Assembly: GCF_040784915.1 (NCBI RefSeq)
Contig: NZ_CP160797.1
Location: 2,966,137-3,030,136 of the forward strand
From: Bacillus vallismortis
GTDB taxonomy: Bacteria > Bacillota > Bacilli > Bacillales > Bacillaceae
Direction: 5' to 3'
Length of the DNA: 64,000 nucleotides
Shown here: one piece after another, positions 11,128 to 20,686 of the stretch
Position numbering within the stretch: position 1 is the stretch's first letter
Layout: every line of letters starts with the position of its first letter
Program-made: the position numbers and the translations under genes
The notes under the pieces: model-generated
Database searches by the model: none
The model's input: the letters and a program-made list of their open reading frames with translations, nothing else
What the model was told of the DNA's origin: nothing

Positions 11128-12069
11128 CTACTTGTGTTCTTTACATAGTGTTTCCAGATCAGCTAAAATCCGATCAGCTTCATCCCAGCTGTAAATAGAG
11201 GCGCCTGAAGCAAGCGGATGGCCTCCGCCGTTATATTTCCGGGCAAGTCCGTTAATGACAGGACCCTTCGAACGGAATCTGACTCTGATTTGATCATCTT
11301 CTTCTACGAAAAACACCCAAGCGCGAATACCTGAGATATTGCCGAGCGTCCCGACAAGCTGTGACGCTTCAGAAGCCGTGGTGCCGAACTTTTCAAGCGT
11401 ATCCTTTTTGATGAAAACTGAAGCGGCGCCGTTTTCGGACAATGACACATTTTGAAAGATAAAGCCGTTAAGCTTCACCACATTCAGTTTTGTTTCATAC
11501 AATTGATTAAACAACTCTGAGGAAGAGAATGGATACTGAATGAGCTCGCCTGCATATTTTAATGTTTTTTCCGTTGTATTCGGAAATAAGAAGCGTCCGG
11601 TATCTCCGACTATGCCGGCATAGATCAGCTCTGCCGCTTTCGTATTCAGCTTCCAGCCGTGCTCTTTTCCTTCTAAATACAGCTCGTAAATCATTTCACT
11701 TACTGAGCTGGCGCTTGTATCGACCCAGAGAAGGTCACCGTATGGATCTTCGTTCGGATGATGGTCGATTTTCATCAGTTTGGCGCCTGAAGGATAACGC
11801 TGATCGTCGACTCTTTCCTGATTTGCCGTATCGCAGACAATGACCAGTGCGCCTTCATATGTTTCATTGTCCACCTCATCAAGGGCATATAGGAAAGAGA
11901 GGGACGGTTCAGGCGTGCCGACCGCAAAAATATTTTTTTCTGGATACGTTTCACGCAGGATTTCCGTAAGCCCGCACTGAGATCCATAAGCATCCGGATC
12001 AGGGCGCACATGTCTATGTAAGATAATCGTGTCATATAATGATATGGTTCTGATTAATTCTGTTTTCAT
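11128..12069 (-). CDS. nrnA: oligoribonuclease / pAp phosphatase NrnA
   Basis: DHH/DHHA1 phosphoesterase that degrades 2-5 nucleotide RNAs and dephosphorylates 3'-phosphoadenosine 5'-phosphate. The 313-residue protein shows the metal-binding series HVRPDPDAYGSQ (about residue 20), VCDTAN (about 83), the DHH motif KIDHHPNEDPYGD (about 105) and the C-terminal DHHA1 substrate motif GGGHPLASGA (about 287). It stands alone, convergent to ytzJ. Confidence 0.95.
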   Translation of the reverse strand: MKTELIRTISLYDTIILHRHVRPDPDAYGSQCGLTEILRETYPEKNIFAVGTPEPSLSFLYALDEVDNETYEGALVIVCDTANQERVDDQRYPSGAKLMKIDHHPNEDPYGDLLWVDTSASSVSEMIYELYLEGKEHGWKLNTKAAELIYAGIVGDTGRFLFPNTTEKTLKYAGELIQYPFSSSELFNQLYETKLNVVKLNGFIFQNVSLSENGAASVFIKKDTLEKFGTTASEASQLVGTLGNISGIRAWVFFVEEDDQIRVRFRSKGPVINGLARKYNGGGHPLASGASIYSWDEADRILADLETLCKEHK

Positions 12070-12199
12070 TTGATACTCCTTTATTGTTTTTATTCATTAA
12101 ATCACATTCTCTGCCGACGGAAAAGAAAAATAACGTCAAAACCAAGCCCGTTTTTGTATAGAATGGGTTTGTAAACTTTTACGATGGAGGATTTCATTT

Positions 12200-12502
12200 A
12201 TGCTGGTTCTTGTTTTTTTGATTGGGCTTTCAGCCTGCTTTTATGTGTACTATAAAGTAAAAGGCGTACGGACAAAGCAAGCTTTGGAAAAAGAAATCTG
12301 TTCGGCAAAATCAAGCATGGCCTTAGGGTCACTGGTCCTGTTCTACGGGCTCAACCAAATGATATTATTCCATTCAGTATTAACATTAGTAATCGGCGGT
12401 ATCTTTATCGTCATAGGAGCAGGAAGCGCTTGGGCAGGTTATAAAGCCTACAGGCATTACAATCCCCTTCACGCCAAAGAAGCTGAAAGAGATCACGCGT
12501 AA
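12200..12502 (+). CDS. ytpI: YtpI-like small membrane protein
   Basis: 100-residue protein with three hydrophobic segments (about residues 1-19, 40-58 and 62-82), so probably a small integral membrane protein. The start follows GATGGAGGATTTC. Function unknown; named by position. It is convergent with ytoI. Confidence 0.82.
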   Translation: MLVLVFLIGLSACFYVYYKVKGVRTKQALEKEICSAKSSMALGSLVLFYGLNQMILFHSVLTLVIGGIFIVIGAGSAWAGYKAYRHYNPLHAKEAERDHA

Positions 12503-12520
12503 GGGGCGCCTGAACGTCCC

Positions 12521-13840
12521 TTAGCTTCTTTCCATCAGCTGAACCATCAGCATCGCTTTAGACGCGATATGGCCTTGGCTGTGCACTTCAACTTCCATTT
12601 TTCCAAACTTTCTGCCGGCCTCCAAAATGCGCGGTTTGACTTCGATGACCGATTCCATCTGCACAGGCTTCAAAAAGAAAATGGTGATGCTTTCTATTAC
12701 GAGTTCACCGCGTTTTTTCGAGCGCAAAAACCGGTTTGCCGCTTGCGTCAAAATGGTCGTAAACACACCATAAGAAATTGTTCCGAGCTGGTTTGTCATC
12801 TGCGGCGTGACTTCATACTCGTAAACCGTTTGACCCTCTTTATCATCATCCTCATCTTTAAATCCCTTTGAAACGATATCATCAAGCTTTTCCCCGACCT
12901 GCGGCTGCTTTTGAATCATTTGAAGGGCTTTTAACACGTCTTGGCGGCTGATCATGCCGATCAGTTTTTGGTGGCCGTCAGTAACGGGAAGCACTTCAAT
13001 CCCTTCCCATACCATCATTTGCGCCGCCGAGGCGACAGATGTTTTCCCAATAACCGTGACGGGATTTTTGGTCATGACCTTTTCGATGGATGCGTTTCGC
13101 TCATGGCCGGCAATATCTTTCGATGTCAAGATGCCGTGGATTTTCATCTGATCGTCAACAACTGGGAACCGGCCGTGTCCCGTTTCAAAGTTTTTCTCAT
13201 ACCATTTTTCAAGTTTATCCTTAGGCGAAAGATATACCGTACGGTCAGCTGGCGTTAGAATGTCCTCCACCAGAACGATTTCTTTTTTGATCAGCTGGTC
13301 ATAAATCGCCCGGTTAATCATTGCGGCTACTGTAAAGGTGTCATAGCTCGTGGATAAAATCGGCAGCTCAAGCTCATCTGCCAGCTGTACAATACTGTCA
13401 TCCGTGTTGAAGCCCCCGGTCACCAATACAGCCGCGCCCGCTTCAAGCGCCTGTCTGTGCGCGTTGATTCTGTTTCCGACAATCAGAAGATTCCCCGCTG
13501 CGGTGTATCGCATCATCGCGTCCAGCTCCATCGCGCCGATGACAAATTTATTTAATGTCTTATGGAGTCCGGCCCGGCCCCCGAGCACCTGTCCGTCTAT
13601 GACATTTACAACCTCTGCATAGGTAAGCTTTTCAATATTCTCTTTTTTCTTTTGCTCAATCCGGATTGTGCCCACACGTTCAATCGTGCTGACAAACCCT
13701 TTATTCTCTGCTTCCTTGATCGCTCTGTATGCGGTCCCTTCGCTTACTTTCATTTCCTTTGCAATTCTTCGCACAGAAATTTTTTCACCGACAGGGAGTG
13801 AATCAATATACGTTAAAATTTGTTCATGCTTCGTTGCCAA
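12521..13840 (-). CDS. ytoI: HTH-DRTGG-CBS-hotdog multidomain protein YtoI
   Basis: 439 residues in four modules: an N-terminal GntR-like winged helix (VRRIAKEMKVSEGTAYRAIKEAE), a DRTGG domain (VIDGQVLGGRAGLHKTL and onward), a pair of CBS domains (EDILTPADRTVYLS; IEKVMTKNPVTVIG), and a C-terminal hotdog/thioesterase-like fold. The layout suggests a nucleotide-sensing regulator, but its target is unknown. The likely start is TTG at 13840 with GAGGTGAAAGG just upstream; longer frames run into non-coding sequence. The rare start may limit expression. Confidence 0.88.
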   Translation of the reverse strand: MATKHEQILTYIDSLPVGEKISVRRIAKEMKVSEGTAYRAIKEAENKGFVSTIERVGTIRIEQKKKENIEKLTYAEVVNVIDGQVLGGRAGLHKTLNKFVIGAMELDAMMRYTAAGNLLIVGNRINAHRQALEAGAAVLVTGGFNTDDSIVQLADELELPILSTSYDTFTVAAMINRAIYDQLIKKEIVLVEDILTPADRTVYLSPKDKLEKWYEKNFETGHGRFPVVDDQMKIHGILTSKDIAGHERNASIEKVMTKNPVTVIGKTSVASAAQMMVWEGIEVLPVTDGHQKLIGMISRQDVLKALQMIQKQPQVGEKLDDIVSKGFKDEDDDKEGQTVYEYEVTPQMTNQLGTISYGVFTTILTQAANRFLRSKKRGELVIESITIFFLKPVQMESVIEVKPRILEAGRKFGKMEVEVHSQGHIASKAMLMVQLMERS

Positions 13841-13912
13841 GCCTTTCACCTCTAAGGACAGTCTTCTGCTTTTATTATAAGGGCTCGGAGGATTTGTACG
13901 CAATGAGCGGGA

Positions 13913-13952
13913 AAAATAAAAAACATCTCCTGATGAATCAGGAGATGTTTTC
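13913..13952 (-). terminator. terminator of ytkL
   Basis: Perfect stem AACATCTCCTGAT / ATCAGGAGATGTT followed by T-run on the minus strand, just after ytkL. Confidence 0.85.
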
Positions 13953-13958
13953 AGCCGG

Positions 13959-14642
13959 TTAAAGCTCGATCGTCTCACCGACCGCCATGACTTTACCGAC
14001 TCCGCCCGGCAGGCTGTCAGCGAATGCCTCAGGGTCTTGTTCGATAACCGGGAATGTATTGTAATGAACCGGCACGACCTGTTTTGCCCGCAGCCATTCA
14101 GCGGCAAGCTTGGCGTCTTCAGGCCCCATCGTAAAGTTATCGCCAATCGGCAGGAAGGCAAGGTCAATATGATTCAATTCGCCAATCAGCTTCATATCAG
14201 AGAAAAGAGCCGTATCGCCCGCGTGGAAAATCGTTCTATCTTCCACAGTCAGCAAAATACCGGCTGGCATGCCTGTGTAAGTGATCGTTTTGTTTTCTTC
14301 ATCTGTGATGGCTGATCCGTGAAAAGCCTGTGTGAGCTTCACTTTTCCAAAATCGAACTGGCGGGAGCCGCCGATGTGCATTGGATGAACATTCAAGCCT
14401 TTCCAGCCTAAGTACACGGCGAGCTCGTTCGGAGCAACAACCAACGCGTTGTTTTGCTTGGCAATTTGTTCTGTATCGCCGACATGATCATTGTGTCCGT
14501 GCGTCAATAAGATGACGTCTGCTTTTACATCCTCCGGCTTTAGATCCGTTAACGAATTCCCTGTCAAAAACGGGTCAAATATCATATGATGATCCTTCGT
14601 TTCCACTGTGATAACAGAATGTCCGTGATATGTCACTTTCAT
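13959..14642 (-). CDS. ytkL: metallo-beta-lactamase fold hydrolase YtkL (UPF0173)
   Basis: 227-residue metal-dependent hydrolase. The metal site motif [12 protein letters not shown] lies near residue 49 and further ligands are in [10 protein letters not shown] and PVHYNTFP. It belongs to the UPF0173 family of metallo-beta-lactamase fold proteins; the substrate is unknown. ATG at 14642 follows GAGGTGAAAGAA; the GTG three codons upstream lies in the ribosome site. Confidence 0.9.
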   Translation of the reverse strand: MKVTYHGHSVITVETKDHHMIFDPFLTGNSLTDLKPEDVKADVILLTHGHNDHVGDTEQIAKQNNALVVAPNELAVYLGWKGLNVHPMHIGGSRQFDFGKVKLTQAFHGSAITDEENKTITYTGMPAGILLTVEDRTIFHAGDTALFSDMKLIGELNHIDLAFLPIGDNFTMGPEDAKLAAEWLRAKQVVPVHYNTFPVIEQDPEAFADSLPGGVGKVMAVGETIEL

Positions 14643-14703
14643 TTCTTTCACCTCGTCACATTATGTTGATTTTATATTTTCCCTTTTCAAGAAACTGAAA
14701 AAC

Positions 14704-15471
14704 TTATGTCGATTGATTCTTATTAATGACATTGAGGCCTCCGGTGGCTTCAATGACAGTCCCTGTCACAAGGTCTGAGTTCTCTTCACACAAGAAAGCG
14801 ATAATCCGGGCGATATCCTCGCCTGTGCCCGATCTTCCTATCGGCGTTTTTTCTTTGCCAATTCGCTTTCTGGCTTCCTCTATTGATGCTTCCTTCATAC
14901 CGCCCACAATATCTCCCGGGCAAACCATGTTGGCGGTTATGCCGAATTCGGCTTCTTCAATGGCAATGGTCTTCGTCAAAGAAGCCAAACCCACTTTCGC
15001 AGCGCCAAATGCCGATCGGTGAAGCCAGCCTGGCGCGTGCGCCGCACCTTGAAATCCGTACGTGATGATGCGTCCGAACTGCTGTTGTCTCATGGTCGGA
15101 ATAACCGCTTTGAATAAATGAAAGACGGCGCTTAAATTCCCTTCCAACATACCGTACCATTCATTATCAGTATAATCGGCTAACTTTTTACGTTCAAATA
15201 TGTATGGTCCCGCGTTGTTAATCAAAAAGTCGATCCTTCCGAAGCGGTTTAAGGCAGCCTCTGCAATACGGAGCAGATCTTCTTTTTTGGTGACATCACC
15301 TTTTACAAATTGCAGCCGGTCAAGACAATCAGGACAGGCTTCCTTCAGGCGGCTGACAGCCTCCTCATCCCGCCTGTAATTGACTGTTACTGAATACCCC
15401 TTTGCAAGCAACATCTCAGTCACTTTTCGGCCTAAACCCTTCGAACCGGCAGTAATTAAAGCATGTCGCAC
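14704..15471 (-). CDS. ytkK: short-chain dehydrogenase/reductase YtkK
   Basis: 255-residue SDR protein. The Rossmann glycine motif is ITAGSKGLGRK (residues 6-16), the NAG-type motif INNAGPYIF follows, and the catalytic tyrosine/lysine position reads RSAFGAAKVG, where phenylalanine replaces the usual tyrosine of YxxxK. With the active tyrosine apparently missing, normal oxidoreductase activity is doubtful. Start GTG at 15471 has GGGAGG 7 bases upstream. Substrate unknown. Confidence 0.85.
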   Translation of the reverse strand: MRHALITAGSKGLGRKVTEMLLAKGYSVTVNYRRDEEAVSRLKEACPDCLDRLQFVKGDVTKKEDLLRIAEAALNRFGRIDFLINNAGPYIFERKKLADYTDNEWYGMLEGNLSAVFHLFKAVIPTMRQQQFGRIITYGFQGAAHAPGWLHRSAFGAAKVGLASLTKTIAIEEAEFGITANMVCPGDIVGGMKEASIEEARKRIGKEKTPIGRSGTGEDIARIIAFLCEENSDLVTGTVIEATGGLNVINKNQST

Positions 15472-15567
15472 ATGAATACCTCCCAAAGCAACGTCGCCGC
15501 TTTCAATAAAGTGTTTCTTCTTCTACTTTACTATAAAAGGCCTTCAATATCACTTTTTACACTTTGA

Positions 15568-15600
15568 CATACAAAAAAAGCTGCCTGTACAGACAGCTTA
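15568..15600 (-). terminator. terminator of ytzD
   Basis: Stem AAGCTGTCTGT / ACAGGCAGCTT then a T-run on the minus strand, starting at the ytzD stop. Confidence 0.8.
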
Positions 15601-15732
15601 TTCCTCAGAAGATGAAGGCTCTTGATCAAACATATCCACATAACCGCTTTGATATGCTTCTGAAATAAGCCTTGTTGTCTCCTGACTTTCTTGATCATCA
15701 TAAATATAGCGTTCCGGTTCTTTTTTCATCAT
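15598..15732 (-). CDS. ytzD: small acidic protein YtzD
   Basis: 44-residue, strongly acidic, soluble protein (QEPSSSEE C-terminus). Start ATG-ATG at 15732 with GGGAGGCAGG directly upstream; the longer frame would run into argH and is rejected. Function unknown; recognised only by position after argH. Confidence 0.65.
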   Translation of the reverse strand: MMKKEPERYIYDDQESQETTRLISEAYQSGYVDMFDQEPSSSEE

Positions 15733-15793
15733 CCTGCCTCCCATCATTATAGAAATAGGTTGGCTATAATGACGGGATTTTATGAAGGAAATT

Positions 15794-17179
15794 TTAACAA
15801 ACGCCTGCTGCCACGCAAGCTTTCGCTTTTCCAAGCGCCTGCTCTACCTGTTTGAACCCGGTGCCTCCGGCGCTCATTCTTTTTTCTACTGCGTGGTAGG
15901 GGTCTAACACAGTGTAAATATCTTCTTCAAAGAGCGGGCTCGCCTGCTGAAAATCGCCAAACGGCATATTGCTTAAATAGATCCCTTTTTCGATGCATGT
16001 GTACACAAGTTTCCCGACCACTTCATGCGCCTCTCTGAACGGCATTCCTTTTTTCGCTAAATAATCGGCCAGTTCTGTCGCATTTGAAAAGTCTTGTTTT
16101 GTCGCTTGCTTCATATTCTCTTTGTTTACAGTCATTGTTTCGATCATGCCTGTGAAGATTTGCAGGCTCCCCTCGACCGTTTTCACCGTGTCAAACATGC
16201 CTTCTTTGTCTTCCTGTAGGTCTTTGTTGTAAGCGAGCGGAAGGCCTTTCATGATCGTAAACAGCCCCATCATATCGCCGTATACGCGTCCCGTTTTGCC
16301 GCGGATCAGCTCTGCCATATCAGGGTTTTTCTTTTGCGGCATCATGCTGCTTCCCGTTGCGTACGTATCGTCAAGCTCGATGAATTTAAACTCCTGAGAG
16401 CACCAGAGAATGATCTCTTCAGAGAAACGGGATAGGTGCATCATCAGCGTACTGCTGTTGCTTAAAAACTCCAAAATGAAATCTCTGTCGCTGACGCCGT
16501 CCAGGCTGTTTTCATAGATGGAATCAAAACCGAGCAGTTCTGCTGAATAGTCACGGTCGATCGGGAAGGTTGTTCCCGCGAGCGCTCCGCAGCCAAGCGG
16601 AGATTTGTTAATCCGCTTCATTGAATCCTGAAAGCGCTCCTTGTCGCGCTCCAGCATCCAGAAATACGCAAGCAAATGGTGAGCGAATGAAATCGGCTGG
16701 GCGCGCTGCAAATGTGTGTAGCCCGGCAGAATCGTTTCGACATTCGCTTCCGCCTTTTCGATCAGCGCGTTTTGGAACGCCTCAATCAGCTCAATGATGT
16801 GATCGACATGATTTTTCAAATATAAATGCATATCAGTCGCCACCTGATCATTCCGGCTTCTTCCGGTATGCAGCTTGCCTCCGAGAGGGCCGATTTCGTC
16901 AATAAGCATTTTCTCAATGTTCAAATGAATGTCCTCATAATCGACTGAGAATTGCAATGCCCCCTCCTCTGCTTTTTGCAGAAGGGTATTTAGTCCCTCA
17001 CGGATTTTCAGCTCTTCTTCCGCTGTAAGGATTCCGCATTTTTTCAGCATGGCAGCATGTGCGAGAGACCCTGTAATGTCTTCAGTCACTAAATTTTGGT
17101 CAAATGATATGGACGCGCCGAACTCGTCGACCCATTTTTCCGGTGTTTTTTGGAATCGGCCTCCCCAAAGCTTCTTCAT
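15794..17179 (-). CDS. argH: argininosuccinate lyase
   Basis: Splits argininosuccinate into arginine and fumarate, the last step of arginine synthesis. The 461-residue protein starts MKKLWGGRF and has the fumarase/aspartase signature [12 protein letters not shown] near residue 280, with [10 protein letters not shown] near residue 110. The ATG overlaps the argG stop by 4 bases, so it is the second gene of argGH. Confidence 0.97.
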   Translation of the reverse strand: MKKLWGGRFQKTPEKWVDEFGASISFDQNLVTEDITGSLAHAAMLKKCGILTAEEELKIREGLNTLLQKAEEGALQFSVDYEDIHLNIEKMLIDEIGPLGGKLHTGRSRNDQVATDMHLYLKNHVDHIIELIEAFQNALIEKAEANVETILPGYTHLQRAQPISFAHHLLAYFWMLERDKERFQDSMKRINKSPLGCGALAGTTFPIDRDYSAELLGFDSIYENSLDGVSDRDFILEFLSNSSTLMMHLSRFSEEIILWCSQEFKFIELDDTYATGSSMMPQKKNPDMAELIRGKTGRVYGDMMGLFTIMKGLPLAYNKDLQEDKEGMFDTVKTVEGSLQIFTGMIETMTVNKENMKQATKQDFSNATELADYLAKKGMPFREAHEVVGKLVYTCIEKGIYLSNMPFGDFQQASPLFEEDIYTVLDPYHAVEKRMSAGGTGFKQVEQALGKAKACVAAGVC

Positions 17180-18387
17180 GCTTTCATCTGCTCCTTCTTT
17201 TTCACGATGCTGTTCACTTTTGTCGGAAGTCCCCAAAGCTCGATAAACCCGATTGCCGCATGGTGATCAAACGCATCGTCTTTTGTATATGTTGCAAGTT
17301 TTTCATCATATAGAGAGTATTCTGATTTGCGTCCTTCTACAATCGCATGGCCTTTAAACAGCTTGATGCGAACAATGCCTGTGACATGCTGTTGCGTTTC
17401 TTTTAAGAAAGCGTGCAGCGCGTCTTTTAACGGAGAAAACCATAAGCCGTTGTAAATGATTTCTGACATTTTTTGCTCGATGATCGGTTTAAAGTGGGCT
17501 ACCTCTTTTACAAGCGTCAAATCTTCCAATTCTTTATGCGCTTTGATCAGTGTCATTGCACCTGGGCATTCGTATACTTCACGGGATTTAATGCCGACAA
17601 GGCGGTTTTCCACGTGGTCGATACGTCCGACACCGTGAGCGCCTGCCATTTCATTCAGCTTCAAAATCAGTTCAGAAAGCGAGTAGGCTACGCCGTCAAT
17701 GGATACAGGCACGCCTTGCTCAAACGCAATTTCAATCACTTCCGGCGTGTCCGGCGTTTTTTCCAGCGGAGCTGTTAGATCGTATGCACCTTCAGGCGGA
17801 GCCGCCCATGGATCTTCTAAAATGCCGCACTCGTTTGCGCGTCCCCATAGGTTTTGGTCGATAGAATACGGGCTGTCAAGATTGATCGGAATCGGAATGC
17901 CGCGGCTTGCCGCATATTCAATTTCTTCTTCACGTGACCATTGCCATTCCCGAACCGGCGCGATGACTTCAAGATCAGGATTTAATGATTTAATAGAGAC
18001 CTCGAAACGAACCTGGTCATTCCCTTTCCCTGTACATCCGTGCGCAATCGCCTGTGCATCTTCTTTTTCAGCGATTTCAACCAGTTTTTTCGCAATCAGC
18101 GGTCGAGATAATGCGGAAACGAGCGGATATTTTCCTTCATACATCGTATGAGCCTGCAAAGAGATAAGCGCGTAGTCCTGTGCGAATTCTTCTTTTGCAT
18201 CGATCACGTAGGAGTTTGTCGCGCCTACTTCCAGCGCTTTCTGCTGAACAAATGCCAAATCCTTGCCTTCACCGACGTCCAGGCAGCAGGCGATCACATT
18301 ATACCCTTGCTCCTGAAGCCATTTTATTGCAACGGAGGTATCAAGGCCTCCTGAGTATGCTAATACAACTTTTTTCTGTTCTGACAT
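17176..18387 (-). CDS. argG: argininosuccinate synthase
   Basis: ATP-dependent ligation of citrulline and aspartate to argininosuccinate. The 403-residue protein has the N-type ATP pyrophosphatase P-loop [11 protein letters not shown] (residues 9-19) and [13 protein letters not shown] near residue 117. It leads the argGH operon. The upstream region carries candidate sites for the arginine repressor AhrC. Confidence 0.97.
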   Translation of the reverse strand: MSEQKKVVLAYSGGLDTSVAIKWLQEQGYNVIACCLDVGEGKDLAFVQQKALEVGATNSYVIDAKEEFAQDYALISLQAHTMYEGKYPLVSALSRPLIAKKLVEIAEKEDAQAIAHGCTGKGNDQVRFEVSIKSLNPDLEVIAPVREWQWSREEEIEYAASRGIPIPINLDSPYSIDQNLWGRANECGILEDPWAAPPEGAYDLTAPLEKTPDTPEVIEIAFEQGVPVSIDGVAYSLSELILKLNEMAGAHGVGRIDHVENRLVGIKSREVYECPGAMTLIKAHKELEDLTLVKEVAHFKPIIEQKMSEIIYNGLWFSPLKDALHAFLKETQQHVTGIVRIKLFKGHAIVEGRKSEYSLYDEKLATYTKDDAFDHHAAIGFIELWGLPTKVNSIVKKKEQMKA

Positions 18388-18420
18388 GATAAAAATCTCC
18401 TCTCAGCCATGTTTCTTTTT

Positions 18421-18460
18421 TGTATAAAAATAAATTATATTTAATAAAAATACATTTTGT
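18421..18460 (-). promoter_or_regulatory. candidate tandem ARG boxes (AhrC operators) before argG
   Basis: Two copies of ATTTTTAT (ATGTATTTTTATT and TTATTTTTATAC) about 18 bases apart on the minus strand resemble the B. subtilis ARG box core. The match is by eye only. Confidence 0.4.
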
Positions 18461-18504
18461 ATGTATACACTTTAACAAGTACTTTTCGTTTTTTCAAGCC
18501 TTTT

Positions 18505-18543
18505 ATTAAAAAAACTTCACCTGAATTTCCAGGTGAAGTTTCT
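18505..18543 (-). terminator. terminator of moaB
   Basis: Stem AAACTTCACCTG / CAGGTGAAGTTT followed by a T-run on the minus strand, just after moaB. Confidence 0.8.
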
Positions 18544-18557
18544 TAGTATTTATTCAT

Positions 18558-19070
18558 TTACTTGTCTTTTCTGATTTCTCTGACGACATGTGCAAGTTCG
18601 GGAATAATCAGCTTCTTCATTGCCAGCTTTACCGCGCCGCTTGAGCCTGGCGTTGAGAAAACAGCTGTATGCTGGATAACGCCGGCAGTCGCTCTCGACA
18701 TGATTGCGGCCGAGCCGATATCCTCTGTATAACTCAGCATTCTGAATATTTCTCCAAAGCCGGGCAGTTCTTTTGAAAACAGCGGCGAAATGGCTTCAAT
18801 GGTGACGTCCCGATCTGCTATGCCCGTCCCTCCGTTTAAGAGTACCGCGTCTGTCTGTTCATCCATGCAACCGGCAAGGACAGCCCGCTGCAAAGCATCC
18901 TTTTCATCTTTTACAATTTCATAGGCGGCAATGTGATGACCGGCTTCTTCTAAAAATGAGATCATCAGCTTGCCGCTTTTATCCGTTTCTTCCGTCCTCG
19001 TGTCACTGACTGTGATCACTTTGCACCGAACGATATCGGGCGCTTCTTGTTTATGCTCTTGAACGCTCAT
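18558..19070 (-). CDS. moaB: molybdopterin cofactor protein MoaB
   Basis: 170-residue MogA/MoaB-fold protein, likely adenylating molybdopterin during molybdenum cofactor synthesis. Diagnostic motifs are ITVSDTRTEETDKSG, NGGTGIADRDVTIEA and the phosphate-binding STPGSSGAVKLA. ATG at 19070 follows AGAGGTGAGCTG. It stands alone between argGH and ackA. Confidence 0.93.
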   Translation of the reverse strand: MSVQEHKQEAPDIVRCKVITVSDTRTEETDKSGKLMISFLEEAGHHIAAYEIVKDEKDALQRAVLAGCMDEQTDAVLLNGGTGIADRDVTIEAISPLFSKELPGFGEIFRMLSYTEDIGSAAIMSRATAGVIQHTAVFSTPGSSGAVKLAMKKLIIPELAHVVREIRKDK

Positions 19071-19116
19071 CAGCTCACCTCTTTTATTTTTTCTGTCATT
19101 ATCATGCATGAACAAA

Positions 19117-19148
19117 AAAGCACATTCAAGTGAATGTGCTCTTTAAAA
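19117..19148 (-). terminator. terminator of ackA
   Basis: Stem AGCACATTCA / TGAATGTGCT with T-run on the minus strand after ackA. Confidence 0.8.
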
Positions 19149-19153
19149 ACGAT

Positions 19154-20341
19154 TTATTTTGCTAAACGGGTAACGTCGCGCGCAATCATGACTTCTTCAT
19201 CAGTCGGAATGATCATGACTTTTACTGGAGAATGCGGATAGCTGATGAAAGCTTCCTCGCCGCGTACGTTATTAAGCGCAGTATCCCAGTAAACGCCCAT
19301 GAATTCTAAGCCGCGAAGAACGCGCTCTCTGACTTCCACACTGTTTTCACCGATACCGGCAGTAAAGATGATCGCATCGACACCGCTCATTCTTGCAGCG
19401 TAAGAACCGATGTATTTGTGGATTCTGCTCGCGAAGACTTCAAGGGCCGTTTCCGCACGCTCATTTCCTTCTTTCGTTGCTTCAACGATGTCACGAAGAT
19501 CGCTTGAGAAACCGGAGATGCCGAGCAGTCCGCTTTTTTTGTTTAATGTATTCAGTACTTCGTCAGCTGTCTGGCCTGTTTTCTCCATGATGTATGGGAT
19601 CAGGGCAGGGTCGATGTTTCCAGAGCGTGTACCCATTGCCACACCGGCAAGCGGCGTAAAGCCCATAGATGTATCAATTGATTTTCCGCCTTCAACAGCA
19701 GCAATACTAGCGCCGTTTCCAAGGTGGCAGGAAATCAGGCGTAAGTCTTTTAACGGACGGCCAAGAAGCTCTGCTGCACGCTCAGTCACATATTTATGTG
19801 AAGTGCCGTGGAAGCCGTATTTACGGATGCCGAATTTTTCATAGTATTCATAAGGCAGGCTGTACAGGTAAGACTGTTCAGGCATAGTTTGGTGGAATGC
19901 CGTATCAAAAACAGCAACCGCAGGAACATTTGGAAGCACTTCTTTGAACGCTTTAATTCCAACGATATTCGCCGGGTTGTGAAGCGGTGCCAATTCAGAA
20001 ATATCTTCAATTTCCTGAATGGTTTCATCACTTAATAAGACAGAATCGCTGAATTTTTCTCCGCCGTGCACGACACGGTGGCCGATTCCGTCAATTTCAT
20101 TCAAATCTTTAATAATGCCGAATTCCGTTAGCTTATTCAGCAGCATTTTAACCGCTACCGCATGATCCGGAATATCAGTTACTTCTGTATTTTTCTCGCC
20201 GTTTACAGATATCGTAAATACGCTGTCGGCGATACCAATTCGTTCAACTAAACCCTTCGTTAAAACCGTTTCTGAAGGCATTTCGAAAAGCTGAAATTTC
20301 AAAGACGAGCTTCCTGCGTTAATTGCAATAATTTTGGACAT
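19154..20341 (-). CDS. ackA: acetate kinase
   Basis: Makes ATP and acetate from acetyl phosphate in carbon overflow. The 395-residue protein has the family motifs [13 protein letters not shown] (residues 6-18), [11 protein letters not shown] and [11 protein letters not shown]-like [12 protein letters not shown]. It is expressed alone. Its promoter region contains two cre sites, consistent with the known activation of ackA by CcpA. Confidence 0.97.
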   Translation of the reverse strand: MSKIIAINAGSSSLKFQLFEMPSETVLTKGLVERIGIADSVFTISVNGEKNTEVTDIPDHAVAVKMLLNKLTEFGIIKDLNEIDGIGHRVVHGGEKFSDSVLLSDETIQEIEDISELAPLHNPANIVGIKAFKEVLPNVPAVAVFDTAFHQTMPEQSYLYSLPYEYYEKFGIRKYGFHGTSHKYVTERAAELLGRPLKDLRLISCHLGNGASIAAVEGGKSIDTSMGFTPLAGVAMGTRSGNIDPALIPYIMEKTGQTADEVLNTLNKKSGLLGISGFSSDLRDIVEATKEGNERAETALEVFASRIHKYIGSYAARMSGVDAIIFTAGIGENSVEVRERVLRGLEFMGVYWDTALNNVRGEEAFISYPHSPVKVMIIPTDEEVMIARDVTRLAK

Positions 20342-20443
20342 GATTGACGCTCCTTTATACTCTGTATCAACAACTTCTTTTTCGTACTTTTTTCCCGGTG
20401 AATATCATCTTCTTCTCCGAAAAATATCTGACTTTTCCATTTA

Positions 20444-20472
20444 AACATTGTCATGTCGGCATTTCAAGTCAA
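20444..20472 (-). promoter_or_regulatory. probable ackA promoter
   Basis: On the minus strand TTGACT (20467-20472) is followed after 17 bases by AATGTT (20444-20449). The weak -10 fits a promoter that depends on activation from the cre just upstream. Confidence 0.5.
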
Positions 20473-20481
20473 CTTGTATAT

Positions 20482-20496
20482 TGATAACGCTTACAG
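20482..20496 (-). promoter_or_regulatory. cre site, ackA-proximal
   Basis: CTGTAAGCGTTATCA on the minus strand matches the CcpA site consensus WTGNAANCGNWNNCW. It sits just upstream of the -35, the position expected for CcpA activation. Confidence 0.8.
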
Positions 20497-20540
20497 TGAG
20501 AAGTCGTTATTTTCAGACATATCACCTATAGGTTTTGAAT

Positions 20541-20555
20541 TGACAAACGCTTACA
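20541..20555 (-). promoter_or_regulatory. second cre site, ackA-distal
   Basis: TGTAAGCGTTTGTCA on the minus strand is a second good CcpA site about 59 bases further up. In B. subtilis only one of the two ackA sites is reported to be needed, as far as I recall. Confidence 0.7.
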
Positions 20556-20634
20556 TATTGCGGTTTTCCCTTCTATATTTTGTGTTTCAAAACTTGATTC
20601 AATTCGCCTGTCCGGTCATCAAGTGCCACAATAA

Positions 20635-20683
20635 AAACAGCTTAGGCATCCATCGTATGACGGCCGCCTAAGCTGCTATTCGA
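20635..20683 (-). terminator. terminator of ytxK
   Basis: Stem CAGCTTAGGC / GCCTAAGCTG with an 18-base loop and TTTTTATT on the minus strand, just after the ytxK stop. It also fills much of the spacer to ackA. Confidence 0.8.
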
Positions 20684-20686
20684 CAT

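Noticed and set aside
13841-14167. Long N-terminal extension of ytoI
   Set aside because: It runs through the ytkL terminator and into ytkL; the TTG start at 13840 has a good ribosome site.
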